A stretch of 64,000 bases of DNA from Ignavibacteria bacterium (lineage in GTDB: Bacteria > Bacteroidota > Ignavibacteria > Tepidaquicellales > Tepidaquicellaceae), in the NCBI GenBank assembly GCA_019694675.1, contig JAIBBK010000081.1, positions 29,085 through 93,084 on the forward strand. Reading direction: 5' to 3'. Shown here piece by piece: positions 42,591-51,731 of this stretch; position 1 is the first letter of the stretch, and each line of letters opens with the position of its first letter. The translations under genes were made by a program, and so were the position numbers. Below the pieces are notes generated by a model. The model did no database searches, was not told the DNA's origin, and saw nothing but the letters and a program-made list of their open reading frames with translations.

Positions 42591-44480
42591 ATGGACAAAG
42601 ACTACTATATCATAGACTTCGACAGCACTTTCATAAGCGTGGAAGCGCTCGATGAGCTTGCATCCATTGCCCTCCGTAAGAGTAAGGACAGTGATAAGAT
42701 CATGGCAAGGTTCAGAGAGGTCACTGAAAATGCAATGTCGGGAAAGATAACTTTTGGTGAATCTCTTGCCATGCGGCTGAAGATGCTGAATGCCGGCAGG
42801 GATGATATTGAAAAGACCATTCGCTTCATCTCAAAGAAGATCTCGCGTTCCGTGCTCAGGAACAAACCCTTCTTCAGAAAATTCAGCGACAGCATTATAA
42901 TTGTTTCAGGCGGGTTCAGGGAGATCATCCTTCCCGTCACAAGAAAATTCGGAATTCCCGACAAGAATGTCTTTGCCAATACGTTCACATACGATAGGTC
43001 TGGACGCATCACCGGTTTTGACAGGAAGAACATCCTCGCTCACACAAACGGAAAGATCCGGCAGATAAAGGCTCTTAAGCTCAAGGGAAATATTAATGTC
43101 ATCGGAGACGGCTACACTGATTATGAGCTCAAAAAGGCGGGCATTGCTCACAAGTTCTTTGCGTTTACGGAGAACATTGAACGCAGTGTGGTTGCCGAAA
43201 ATGCCGACCATGTGGCCCCGAGCATAGACGAGATCCTTTATGTAAGCAAGCTTCCAATGGCGATCTCCTACCCGAAGAACCGCATAAACGTCCTCCTCTT
43301 GGAGAACGTGCATAAAGATGCTGTGCAGTTCTTCCGCGATGAGGGATATTCGGTAAAGACGTTCGAAAAAAGCCCTGCGCCCGATGTTCTGGCAGAATTG
43401 ATAAAAGACGTTTCCGTGATCGGGATCAGATCAAAGACCAATATCTCTAAAGAGATCCTTTCCAATTCAAAAAGGCTTCTGGCGATCGGCGCATTCTGCA
43501 TTGGCACAAATCAGATCGACCTTGCGGAATGCCAGTTGAAAGGGATTCCGGTTTTCAACGCGCCTTTCAGCAACACGAGAAGTGTTGTGGAGCTTGCGCT
43601 TGGCGAGATCATAATGCTGATGCGAAGGATCTTTGACAAGAGCATGAATCTTCACAAGGGCCTCTGGGACAAATCCGCCGCAAGCAGTTATGAGATCCGC
43701 GGAAAGAAGATCGGCATCATCGGATACGGGAAGATCGGCTCTCAGCTTTCGGTCCTTGCCGAAGACCTTGGAATGGAAGTATATTTCTACGACGTGGTTG
43801 ACAGGCTTGCCCTCGGCAATGCAAAGAAGTGCCAGACACTGCCGGAACTTCTGAAGAAAGTTGACATAGTCACACTGCACGTTGACGGCAGAAAAGAGAA
43901 TACAAACTTCATTGACGAGCGTGCATTCAGTTATATGAAGCACGGCGTGATCTTCCTCAATCTCAGCCGGGGACATGTGGTTGACATTGAAGCGCTTGCA
44001 AGGAACATCAGAAGCGGCAAGGTAAGAGGAGCTTCGGTGGATGTGTTTCCGCACGAACCTGCCGGCAATGAGAAGGATTTCATTTCCCCTCTCAAAGACC
44101 TTCCCAATGTGATCCTGACTCCCCACATCGGAGGAAGCACGGAAGAAGCGCAGAAAGACATCGGACATTTTGTGCCGCGAAAGATCATTGATTTCATCAA
44201 CAGCGGAAATACTTTTCACAGCGTCAATTTTCCCGAACTTCAGCTTCCCAAACTTCAGAATGCTCACAGGCTCATTCACATTCATGAGAACGTCCCGGGC
44301 ATTCTTGCGCAGATCAATAATGTGCTTGCGGCACACTACATTAACATTACGGGCCAGTATCTTAAGACAAATGAAAAGATCGGTTATGTAATTACCGACA
44401 TCTGCAAGAAATACAATCCTCAGGTGATCAGCGATTTGAAGAGGATCCCAAACACCATAAAGTTCAGAATACTGTACTGA
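42591..44480 (+). CDS. Fused phosphoserine phosphatase / 3-phosphoglycerate dehydrogenase with ACT domain
   Basis: 629 residues from ATG 42591; an upstream in-frame ATG at 42522 adds a leader not expected for SerB. Residues 5-215 are a HAD phosphatase of SerB type: nucleophile motif DFDSTF (Asp9, Asp11), motif II VSGGF (105-109), GDGYTD (172-177). Residues 233-545 are D-3-phosphoglycerate dehydrogenase: GIIGYGKIGSQL NAD-binding (375-386), NLSRGHVVD (457-465), VDVFPHEP, HIGGSTEEAQ with the catalytic His512. Residues 560-629 are an ACT regulatory domain (HENVPGILAQINNVLAAHYI). The single protein would carry the first and last steps of the phosphorylated serine pathway; the middle step, SerC, is the next gene, overlapping by one base (TGATG). 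Serine feedback through the ACT domain is likely from family knowledge. Confidence 0.93.
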   Translation: MDKDYYIIDFDSTFISVEALDELASIALRKSKDSDKIMARFREVTENAMSGKITFGESLAMRLKMLNAGRDDIEKTIRFISKKISRSVLRNKPFFRKFSDSIIIVSGGFREIILPVTRKFGIPDKNVFANTFTYDRSGRITGFDRKNILAHTNGKIRQIKALKLKGNINVIGDGYTDYELKKAGIAHKFFAFTENIERSVVAENADHVAPSIDEILYVSKLPMAISYPKNRINVLLLENVHKDAVQFFRDEGYSVKTFEKSPAPDVLAELIKDVSVIGIRSKTNISKEILSNSKRLLAIGAFCIGTNQIDLAECQLKGIPVFNAPFSNTRSVVELALGEIIMLMRRIFDKSMNLHKGLWDKSAASSYEIRGKKIGIIGYGKIGSQLSVLAEDLGMEVYFYDVVDRLALGNAKKCQTLPELLKKVDIVTLHVDGRKENTNFIDERAFSYMKHGVIFLNLSRGHVVDIEALARNIRSGKVRGASVDVFPHEPAGNEKDFISPLKDLPNVILTPHIGGSTEEAQKDIGHFVPRKIIDFINSGNTFHSVNFPELQLPKLQNAHRLIHIHENVPGILAQINNVLAAHYINITGQYLKTNEKIGYVITDICKKYNPQVISDLKRIPNTIKFRILY

Positions 44481-45559
44481 TGAGGAAGATCTATTTCACT
44501 CCGGGACCCACCGAACTCTACCCCGTGGTTCATGAGGCGATCGGTGAAGCGCTGGCCGGCCATGTATGTTCGATCAACCACAGGAGCAGTGAGTTCATTG
44601 ACATATACAAGCACGCCGACAAAGGCCTTAGAGAACTTCTGGGCATCCCTGACGGGCACAGGATACTTTTTCTTTCATCGGCAACAGAGTGCATGGACAG
44701 GCTCGTACAGAATTGCGTTGAGAGGAATTCGCAGCATTTTGTGAACGGGTCATTTGCGGAAAGGTTTTACCGCACATCTTTGGAACTGGGCAGGAATGCA
44801 AAAGCTGTAAAGGCTGAACACGGGCACGGCTTTGAATTTGAAAGCGGATACAGTTTTCCGGAAGCAGAAATGATATGCGTAACGCAGAACGAAACAAGCT
44901 CGGGAGTTGCCGTGCCAATGGAAAGAATTTACCGGCTTAAGCAGGATAATCCGGATGCATTGCTGGCAATAGACATTGTAACATCCGCTCCTTACGTAAA
45001 GCCGGATTTCAGCATGGTGGATGCGGCGTTCTTTTCAGTCCAGAAGGGCTTTGGAATGCCGGCAGGGCTGGGGGTCCTGATTGCAAATGAGAAGACAGCG
45101 GAACGAGCGCACAAGCTAAAGAGCAAAGGCGTAAACATCGGAAGTTATCATAATCTGATAACACTCTTTGAATATGCAGACAAGTTTCAGAATCCGGAAA
45201 CACCGAACGTGCTAGGCATATATCTCCTTGGCAAAGTGTGCGGTTATCTGAATGAATACGGCGCTGAAAAAATGAGGACGGAAACAGAAGTGAAGGCGGC
45301 CGAACTTTACAAAGCAATTGAAAACAGCCCGGCGCTCAAGCCGCTTGTAAGAAACCCCTCAGACAGGTCAATGACGATCGTGATTGCGGATGCAGGAGAC
45401 AGGCAGAAGGCGGTCAGGGAAGAACTGCTTAAGAGCGGCTATGTGGCAGGCTCGGGTTATGGAAAGTTCAAAGACAGTGAGATAAGAATTGCGAATTTCC
45501 CCATGCACAGGGTTGAGGATGTGAATGTGATCTCTGAGATCCTGAGCAGCACGACTTAA
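44480..45559 (+). CDS. serC: Class V aminotransferase, phosphoserine aminotransferase (SerC-type)
   Basis: 359 residues. PLP-dependent fold-type I enzyme: TPGPTELYPVVHEA (7-20), HRSSEFIDIY (34-43), substrate/PLP segment SSATECMD (66-73), Asp165 in AIDIVTS, and PLP lysine 189 in FFSVQKGFGMPAGLGV. Overall it resembles SerC variants of archaeal/Chlorobi-like type and serine-pyruvate aminotransferases. Its position, one base overlapping the fused SerB-SerA gene, makes conversion of 3-phosphohydroxypyruvate to phosphoserine the most likely reaction. Confidence 0.88.
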   Translation: MRKIYFTPGPTELYPVVHEAIGEALAGHVCSINHRSSEFIDIYKHADKGLRELLGIPDGHRILFLSSATECMDRLVQNCVERNSQHFVNGSFAERFYRTSLELGRNAKAVKAEHGHGFEFESGYSFPEAEMICVTQNETSSGVAVPMERIYRLKQDNPDALLAIDIVTSAPYVKPDFSMVDAAFFSVQKGFGMPAGLGVLIANEKTAERAHKLKSKGVNIGSYHNLITLFEYADKFQNPETPNVLGIYLLGKVCGYLNEYGAEKMRTETEVKAAELYKAIENSPALKPLVRNPSDRSMTIVIADAGDRQKAVREELLKSGYVAGSGYGKFKDSEIRIANFPMHRVEDVNVISEILSSTT

Positions 45560-45644
45560 CATATACTTATGCAACCAAAGGTCAGATCAAACATGGATCT
45601 GAATGTGCAACCCCACGGAAGAGTGCACCGGCCGATAATTTCTC

Positions 45645-46673
45645 CTAAGACAGCGCGGCCCTGATCTTCTCTACTGCAAGCAATGTCTGCTCTTCAGTTA
45701 CATCCAGATGAAACACCGCCCTTATGAATTCATAACTGCCTGAGGACAATATCACTCCCCTCTTCTTCATGAGTTCGAGGAATAGGTTCTTTGGCGTATC
45801 CTTCAGACTGAATATCACAATGTTGGTCTGAACTTTACCGGCATCTATATTTATTCTTTCAATTCCCGAAAGCTCTCCTGCAAAGATCATTGCCTTGTTA
45901 TGATCCTGCTTCAGTCTTGTGATGTTGTTCTCAAGCGCATAGAGTGCCGCTCCTGCGAGAATGCCGGCCTGCCTCATGCCGCCGCCGAGGATCTTCCTCC
46001 ACTTTCTTGCCTTTTCAATGAAAGCGCTCTCTCCGCAAAGCACAGAACCCACCGGACACCCGAGCCCTTTTGAAAAGCAGAATGAAATAGAATCAAAGTG
46101 AGATGCGTATTCATTCACGCTGATGCCGGTCTCAGCAGAAGCATTGAATATTCTCGCGCCGTCAAGATGTGTCCTTATCCCTCTTTCCCTTGCAAGCGAT
46201 GAGATCTCAAGGATGTTTCCCAGCGGCTGTATCGTGCCCCCTGCCCTGTTGTGTGTATTCTCAAGGCAAATGAGTGAAGTTCTGGGGAAGTAATATTCCG
46301 CACTTCGTATGTGCTTCCTCACATCATCCGGATCCATGATCCCGTCCTCTCCCTTTACGGGAAAGAGCTGAACTGAAGAAATAACGGAGGGAGCGGCGGT
46401 TTCGTAATTGAGGATGTGCGACTCCGACTCTACTATCACTTCATCTCCTGGCTCGGTATGCGATTTGATCGCAAGCTGATTACCCATTACTCCTGTAGGA
46501 ACAAACAGCGCTGATTCTTTACCCGTTATCTCCGCGCACTTCTTCTGCAGCAAATTGACTGTCGGATCCTCACCGAACACATCATCCCCAACTTCCGACT
46601 TCATCATTGCCTCAAGCATGCCGATTGAAGGCCGGGTCACTGTATCGCTTCTTATGTCAATCACTTCCTGCAT
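45645..46673 (-). CDS. ltaE: Low-specificity L-threonine aldolase
   Basis: 342 residues from ATG at 46671-46673, 20 bases after gyrA; the longer in-frame start at 46727 would overlap gyrA. PLP enzyme splitting L-threonine or allo-threonine to glycine and acetaldehyde. Family marks: IDIRSDTVTRPS (5-16), DDVFGEDPTVN (30-40), FVPTGVMGNQLA (57-68), ENTHNRAGG (138-146), Asp171 in HLDGARIFN, PLP lysine 202 in FCFSKGLGCPVGS, and GGGMRQAGILAGA. Likely co-transcribed with gyrA. Together with the serine genes 1 kb away it points to a local glycine/serine/threonine block, but on the opposite strand. Confidence 0.94.
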   Translation of the reverse strand: MQEVIDIRSDTVTRPSIGMLEAMMKSEVGDDVFGEDPTVNLLQKKCAEITGKESALFVPTGVMGNQLAIKSHTEPGDEVIVESESHILNYETAAPSVISSVQLFPVKGEDGIMDPDDVRKHIRSAEYYFPRTSLICLENTHNRAGGTIQPLGNILEISSLARERGIRTHLDGARIFNASAETGISVNEYASHFDSISFCFSKGLGCPVGSVLCGESAFIEKARKWRKILGGGMRQAGILAGAALYALENNITRLKQDHNKAMIFAGELSGIERINIDAGKVQTNIVIFSLKDTPKNLFLELMKKRGVILSSGSYEFIRAVFHLDVTEEQTLLAVEKIRAALS

Positions 46674-46692
46674 TCTCCTATTTACCTGTAAG

Positions 46693-49143
46693 TCATTCTT
46701 CGGTTTCTTCTTCCGCAATTCCCGCAACGGCCGAGATCGTATCCCCTTCGCCGAGCCTGATGACTCTTACACCCTGCGCATTCCTTCCCATCACCCTTAT
46801 TTCCTTCACCTTCTGCCTTATCAGAATTCCCTTTGTGGTTATGATCATGAGGTCATCGCTGTCAGTGACTTCTTTGATGGAGATCAGCTTTCCGACCTTG
46901 TCTGTTGTCTTCACTGTGATGACGCCTTTGCCGCCCCTGTTGGTGATCCTGTAATCGGCAAGGTCACTTCTTTTGCCGAAACCTTTGTCAGTCACAACAA
47001 GTATGGTTGCGCTCGGCCGTGTAACCGCCACAAGTCCGATGACATAATCGCCCTTAGCCAGGCTGACGGCACGAACACCGGTGGCCGTCCTGCCCATATC
47101 CCTAACATGTGATTCATTAAATCTGATCGCCTGTCCTTCGTGAGTTCCGATGAGAATTTCCTGTGTGCCGTTTGTCAGCCTCACGTCAACAAGCTTATCA
47201 TTGCCGGCCAGATTGATCGCATTAATTCCGTTCCTCCTGATGTTAGAATAGCTCTCAAGCGCAGTCTTCTTGATCGTACCGTTCCTTGTCACCATTGTTA
47301 CGAACAACTCCTCGCTGAAGTCCTTCACAAGTACGAATGCTGAGATCTCTTCTTCCTTCTCCTTCTCAATGAGATTCAGAATGGATTTTCCTCTCGAAGT
47401 TCTGCCGCCTTCGGGTATGTCATAAACCTTCAGCCAGTAACACTTTCCTTTGTCGGTGAAGAACATGATGTACTGATGCGTGGAGCCGATGAACATATGC
47501 TCTATGAAGTCATCTTCGCTCGATCCGGTTGATGCTCCCTTTATTCCCTTGCCGCCTCTGCCCTGCGCCTTGTATGAGTTCACAGGTATCCTCTTGATGA
47601 ATCCCTTGTTGGAAATAGTTATCACTACATCCTCTTCCTTTACAAGTTCCTTCATCATGTCATCATCAGACATCTTCTTCACATCATAAACGATCTGCGT
47701 CCTTCTCTCGTCGCCGAATCTTTCCTTCAGCGCTTTAAGGTCATCACAGATCATCTCCCGCCTGAGCTGTTCGCTTCCGAGGATCCTCTTCAGCCGCTCA
47801 ATGGTCTTCAGCACTTCCTTGTACTCATCTTCGATCTTCTTGCGCTCAAGTCCCGTCAGTCTTTGCAGGCGCATGTTGAGTATCTCCGTTGCCTGTATCT
47901 CGGAGAGCTTGAACCTCTTCATCAGGCCTTCCTTTGCGGTCGGAGTGTCTTTCGACTTCTTGATGAGCTTGATCACTTCATCAATATTGTCGAGAGCAAT
48001 GATGTAACCCTCAAGAATGTGAGCCCTCTTTTCCGCCGCATCAAGTTCGAACTTCGTCCTTCTCACGATCACATCCAGCCTGTGACTGATGAAGTGCTCC
48101 ATCATTTCTTTGAGGTTGAGTATCCTCGGCACTCCTTCAACAAGCGCAAGCATTATCACACCAAACGTAACCTGCATCTGAGTATGCTTGTAAAGGTTGT
48201 TGATGATCACATGCGGATTGGCATCCCTCTTAAGCCCGATAACGATCCTCATTCCGTCCCTGTCGCTTTCATCGTTGATCTCGGCGATGTCGTCAACTTT
48301 CTTGTCTCTCACAAGCTGTGCAATGTTCTCGATCAGCGTGACCTTATTTACCTGATAAGGAATTTCCGTGATTATGATGTTCTGCCTTCCGTTCTTTTCC
48401 GTCTCAATGGATGCCTTTGCCCGGAGAATGACCTTTCCCCGGCCTGTTTCGTAAGCCTCCTTCACCGGTTCGTATCCGTAGATGATAGCACCTGTGGGAA
48501 AGTCGGGAGCCGTAACAAACTTCATGAGCTTCTTTATCTCTGCATCGGGATTCTTAATGAGATATGTCAGTCCGTCGCAAACTTCCACAAGATTGTGCGG
48601 GGGAATGTTCGTTGCCATTCCGACGGCAATACCGTTTGAGCCGTTAACAAGCAGATTGGGAATAATGGACGGAAGTACGGAAGGTTCCTGAAGCGTGTCA
48701 TCGAAGTTTGCAACAAAATCAACCGTGTTCTTCTCAAGGTCCTGAAGTATGGCTTCGGAGATCCTCGAAAGCCTGGCTTCAGTATAACGCATTGCCGCGG
48801 GTGAGTCACCGTCAACCGATCCGAAATTCCCCTGACCGTCAACCAACGGGTATCTCAGAGAGAATTCCTGCACCATCCTGACCATGGTGTCGTAAACAGC
48901 TTTGTCACCGTGAGGGTGGTACTTACCGAGCACCTCTCCGACTATTCTTGCAGACTTCTTGTAAGCCCTGTTTGGCGCGAGTCCCAGTTCATTCATTCCA
49001 AACAGCACTCTTCTGTGCACGGGCTTGAGGCCGTCACGTACATCCGGCAGAGCTCGCGCTACAATTACTGACATTGAATAGTCAATGTAAGAGGACTTCA
49101 TCTCCTCTTCGATATTGACAGGTACTACTTTTTCATTGGCCAT
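46693..49143 (-). CDS. gyrA: DNA gyrase subunit A
   Basis: 816 residues. With GyrB it introduces negative supercoils. N-terminal breakage-reunion domain with catalytic Tyr120 in MRYTEARLS; the C-terminal pinwheel contains the GyrA box variant [10 protein letters not shown], which separates it from ParC. The quinolone-determining region reads [16 protein letters not shown]: residue 81 (E. coli Ser83) is Lys, while Asp85 (E. coli Asp87) is kept. Start ATG 49143 lies 29 bases after a DinB-fold gene, and threonine aldolase follows 20 bases after the stop, suggesting a shared transcript. Confidence 0.96.
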   Translation of the reverse strand: MANEKVVPVNIEEEMKSSYIDYSMSVIVARALPDVRDGLKPVHRRVLFGMNELGLAPNRAYKKSARIVGEVLGKYHPHGDKAVYDTMVRMVQEFSLRYPLVDGQGNFGSVDGDSPAAMRYTEARLSRISEAILQDLEKNTVDFVANFDDTLQEPSVLPSIIPNLLVNGSNGIAVGMATNIPPHNLVEVCDGLTYLIKNPDAEIKKLMKFVTAPDFPTGAIIYGYEPVKEAYETGRGKVILRAKASIETEKNGRQNIIITEIPYQVNKVTLIENIAQLVRDKKVDDIAEINDESDRDGMRIVIGLKRDANPHVIINNLYKHTQMQVTFGVIMLALVEGVPRILNLKEMMEHFISHRLDVIVRRTKFELDAAEKRAHILEGYIIALDNIDEVIKLIKKSKDTPTAKEGLMKRFKLSEIQATEILNMRLQRLTGLERKKIEDEYKEVLKTIERLKRILGSEQLRREMICDDLKALKERFGDERRTQIVYDVKKMSDDDMMKELVKEEDVVITISNKGFIKRIPVNSYKAQGRGGKGIKGASTGSSEDDFIEHMFIGSTHQYIMFFTDKGKCYWLKVYDIPEGGRTSRGKSILNLIEKEKEEEISAFVLVKDFSEELFVTMVTRNGTIKKTALESYSNIRRNGINAINLAGNDKLVDVRLTNGTQEILIGTHEGQAIRFNESHVRDMGRTATGVRAVSLAKGDYVIGLVAVTRPSATILVVTDKGFGKRSDLADYRITNRGGKGVITVKTTDKVGKLISIKEVTDSDDLMIITTKGILIRQKVKEIRVMGRNAQGVRVIRLGEGDTISAVAGIAEEETEE

Positions 49144-49172
49144 GTGGTATGCAGCTTAACTTAGTTTGATTT

Positions 49173-49646
49173 TCAGATGATTGCTTTCTTTCCGAGCATC
49201 GCCCTGATCATGCTTATCTGCCCGGAGTGATATGATTCGTGGTTGATAATCTCTCTTGTGTAATTGGATACGTTGGAACTTATGTTGTGCAATTGCCTGC
49301 CGTGCTTCCTGATCTCTATCTTTAATTCCTCATGCACTCTCACTGTCTCCTCCATGCATTCGGCCCATTGTCTTTCACTCAACGGCTTTCTGATCCTCTT
49401 CCAGCTTCCCTTCCGCCGTTCTTCCGGACTCATCGGTTCCTTTCTCAGCCTGCAGATCACGGCCCTCTTCCAGAAGTTTGAATGGCGCAGGATCTCACAT
49501 ATCGAATTTCTTCCTTTTGCAGGCCTCCAATATGCTTCTTCGGGTGTGACTTTGCTCAGAAGCTCCATCAGTGCCGGCTGCCAGTTATTGCCTGAATAAA
49601 AAAAGGCGTCTAAGTCGCGGATATAAGCATTAACAGGTGAGACCAT
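49173..49646 (-). CDS. DinB/YfiT-like four-helix metalloprotein
   Basis: 157 residues, normal for the DinB superfamily. The three-histidine metal site is visible: His55 in EILRHSNFW and His136/His140 in NHESYHSGQI. Members include thiol-dependent S-transferases and damage-inducible proteins; this one has no partner that would specify a reaction. It is placed between tRNA-Ala (23 bases upstream) and gyrA (29 bases downstream), probably on one transcript. Substrate unknown. Confidence 0.85.
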   Translation of the reverse strand: MVSPVNAYIRDLDAFFYSGNNWQPALMELLSKVTPEEAYWRPAKGRNSICEILRHSNFWKRAVICRLRKEPMSPEERRKGSWKRIRKPLSERQWAECMEETVRVHEELKIEIRKHGRQLHNISSNVSNYTREIINHESYHSGQISMIRAMLGKKAII

Positions 49647-49669
49647 AATGGAAGATCAGCATAATGTTG

Positions 49670-49742
49670 TGGAGCTAACCGGAGTCGAACCGGTGACCTT
49701 TTCGTTGCGAACGAAACGCTCTACCAGCTAAGCTATAGCCCC
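49670..49742 (-). tRNA. tRNA-Ala (CGC)
   Basis: On the minus strand: acceptor GGGGCTA / TAGCTCC with the alanine-specific G3-U70 wobble, discriminator A, anticodon stem TTTCG / CGAAA with loop TTCGCAA, anticodon CGC for codon GCG. The T arm has CCGGTTCGACTCCGG. 73 bases, CCA not encoded. Confidence 0.96.
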
Positions 49743-49972
49743 ATTTTTAACAGGCCAAAAATACCGAATATGAGGGTCTTTAACAACGCAGAATATCTCT
49801 CAGATTGTGCTAAAACAGGACGGATTTCAGCAATTCTACTGCTTACTTTGCATTGCTCTTTTAACTGTTCGGGCAGATTGGATTTGATGAACATCACGCA
49901 AGGGCATTAAGCAAAAAAGTGGATCATGGATGGGTGAATTATTCCGCCGGAAATTTGTCCCGGCAGCAGTTT

Positions 49973-50653
49973 TCAGCTCAGATCTCTCGGATCACAGTTT
50001 TCCTGTATGACCTCTATGACCTTGCCTTCAACCGTGTCAATGACTGCAGCGGTAAGTTTATTGTTGTAAACACAGCCTGTGTCAATGTTTATGTAATGAT
50101 TAGGCCTGTAAGAAAAGTCCTGAAGCGGTGTGTGCCCGTGTATCTGCAGTTTGCCGATGAACGCAGGCTCCCTGCGGTTCCAGAGAAGTGTCATGTCGTT
50201 TCCGTCATTCACAATACCCGCATGAGTTATGACTGCCTTTTTGAATTCAAACTTTAGCGGCATGCTCTGTGCAAACTCGTAGTGGCCAAGTGACTTCATC
50301 TTCCTGCCGAACTTCTTCACATCCCTGTTCGACCTGGAGCTGATGTAAGAATACTGTGTCTCCTGTCCGCCGTTCTGATAGTAATGTTCAACTTCCCTGT
50401 TCACAAAACCGAGCAGTTTGTCCGAAGCATCTATCGCCTTAAGCATCATGTCTTCGTGATTACCTTTTACTGTCCGGATACCGTTCTCAATAATGAAAGT
50501 GATAACTTCTTTTGAATATGCACCCCTGTCAACGAGATCGCCCACAGAATAAATGTACTTCTCGGAAGAGATCCTCGAATACACCTTTTCCAGGGTGTGG
50601 ATGCATCCGTGAATGTCTCCTATAACTGCAATTTGTTGTGGAGTGTTTGGCAT
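49973..50653 (-). CDS. Calcineurin-like metallophosphatase (PrpA/ApaH-like)
   Basis: 226 residues from ATG at 50651-50653, where the family N-terminus begins; an in-frame extension to 50950 overlaps the divergent gene and adds nothing recognisable. All metal motifs of serine/threonine- and diadenosine-tetraphosphate-type phosphatases are present: GDIHG (12-16), GDLVDRG (38-44), GNHED (64-68), ITHAGIV and IHGHTPLQDF. The final strand IDTGCVYNNKLTAAVID fits PrpA/PrpB and bis(5-nucleosyl)-tetraphosphatases. Cytoplasmic; exact substrate (phosphoprotein or Ap4A) undecidable from sequence. Divergent from the DCC-family gene across 108 bases. Confidence 0.9.
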   Translation of the reverse strand: MPNTPQQIAVIGDIHGCIHTLEKVYSRISSEKYIYSVGDLVDRGAYSKEVITFIIENGIRTVKGNHEDMMLKAIDASDKLLGFVNREVEHYYQNGGQETQYSYISSRSNRDVKKFGRKMKSLGHYEFAQSMPLKFEFKKAVITHAGIVNDGNDMTLLWNRREPAFIGKLQIHGHTPLQDFSYRPNHYINIDTGCVYNNKLTAAVIDTVEGKVIEVIQENCDPRDLS

Positions 50654-50761
50654 ATGAAAAATTGGATAAAATGTAATGAATATTAATCTTAGTTTTGAGA
50701 TACAATTTTCAGAGCCGAAAGATCTCAAATCAAAACAAGAATCGCCAATTGAAGGTAAGCT

Positions 50762-51163
50762 TTGGCCAATAACCCGGTAATACTCTTTGACGGTGTGTGC
50801 AATCTCTGCAACGCATCCGTTAATTTCATTATGGACCGGGATAAGGATGCGGTCTTCCGATTTGCATCGCTTCAGTCTGATGCGGGCAAAGAACTTATGA
50901 GAAGGTACGGCAAAGACGCTGATAAGATCGACACGGTAGTGCTGATCCATAATGACAGGGTAAGCATGCGGTCGGAAGCTGCAATCAGGATCGGCGGACT
51001 TCTTCCATTCCCGTACCCGCTCGCTAAGGCATTTTTAGTTATTCCATCATTCATCAGGGACCGTATTTACGATTACGTTGCCGCAAACAGGTACAAGTGG
51101 TTCGGAAAGAAGGAATCCTGCCGCATGCCGGACCCGGAAAGCCGGTCGAGGTTTCTTGAATAG
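50762..51163 (+). CDS. DCC-family thiol-disulfide oxidoreductase-like protein (DUF393/YuxK)
   Basis: 133 residues, standard length. It opens with the family motif LFDGVCNLCNASV containing the C-x-x-C pair Cys13 and Cys16 and the upstream Asp-Gly; later RFASLQSDAGKEL, SEAAIRIGGLLPFPY and RYKWFGKKESCRMP are also typical. The start is TTG at 50762-50764: there is no closer ATG, and GAAGG lies about 8 bases upstream. A redox role is inferred from the CxxC; no substrate is known. It is followed by a gene-free, palindrome-rich stretch. Confidence 0.9.
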   Translation: MANNPVILFDGVCNLCNASVNFIMDRDKDAVFRFASLQSDAGKELMRRYGKDADKIDTVVLIHNDRVSMRSEAAIRIGGLLPFPYPLAKAFLVIPSFIRDRIYDYVAANRYKWFGKKESCRMPDPESRSRFLE

Positions 51164-51321
51164 CCGATAACTCTTTAAGACTCTCTGAAAGAGCTGTTGA
51201 AGTAGCAATGGAGTCCAAAACGTTTTCTAGAATCAGAAATTGTGGGGAATACAGTTCAAAAATAAAAGTTTTTTCGATTGTCGCAAGAACAACCCGCCTT
51301 AGCGTGATTGCCGTCAAATAA

Positions 51322-51436
51322 TTGCGAACGACAGCGTAGCGAGAATTTCCTGTTTGACGAATCCAGATAATTGCAGCACTCTGCAATTATCTGGGTGAGG
51401 AGTTGAAATTCTCGCAGCTGGAGCGAGCAATTTTAG
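51322..51436. repeat. Nested palindromic element (MITE- or REP-like)
   Basis: A perfect 14-bp inner stem, CCAGATAATTGCAG (51363-51376) / CTGCAATTATCTGG (51381-51394), with loop CACT. It is nested in an outer 11-bp stem, GCGAGAATTTC (51339-51349) / GAAATTCTCGC (51405-51415). The flanks (ATTGCGAACGACAGCGTAGCG on the left, CAGCTGGAGCGAGCAATTT on the right) are partly complementary and recall a common intergenic repeat motif ATTGCGAGCGAAGCGAAGCAAT from memory. Confidence 0.7.
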
Positions 51437-51567
51437 GCCCGTCCGCCATTCTACAATTGATCTTGAAAGTAATTTGCCGGGCGGGCAATCACCCGGCAGC
51501 CTGCCCGCTTATAGTCCATTGAATTAAATTGTACAACTTGCAGGCGGGCGGGCGATTTTTCTTTGGA

Positions 51568-51595
51568 GCTTTCTTTTGATCGTTCAAAAGAAAGC
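51568..51595. repeat. Perfect 12-bp hairpin upstream of metG
   Basis: GCTTTCTTTTGA (51568-51579) / TCAAAAGAAAGC (51584-51595), loop TCGT. Could be an attachment or repeat remnant or a transcriptional structure 136 bases upstream of metG. There is no U tract typical of a terminator in the plus direction. Confidence 0.6.
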
Positions 51596-51731
51596 GGTTA
51601 AATTTCTGCGGATAGAATCCTTGCTGTAGATGGCATTCGTAAGCAAATCATTTTGGACAAGAATGTTGAAGAAGTAAGTACCCAAAAGCATTCTGCATTC
51701 TTAATTTTGGGCTGTATAGGTATATTGGAAG

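Larger units (their letters stand above)
51164..51731. other. Gene-free, palindrome-rich intergenic stretch before metG
   Basis: About 570 bases with no credible coding frame. It contains a long nested palindrome (51322-51436), GC-rich inverted motifs around 51478-51555 (GCCGGG...CCCGGC, then a purine-pyrimidine rich GGCGGGCGGGCG), and a perfect 12-bp hairpin (51568-51595). Overall it looks like remnants of small non-autonomous repeats plus the metG promoter region. Confidence 0.6.

Noticed and set aside
43467..44336. 289-codon minus-strand frame across the SerB-SerA fusion gene
   Set aside because: Antisense shadow of the dehydrogenase domain; no recognisable motifs.
47863..48639. 258-codon plus-strand frame across gyrA
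   Set aside because: Shadow of the well-supported gyrA frame on the other strand.
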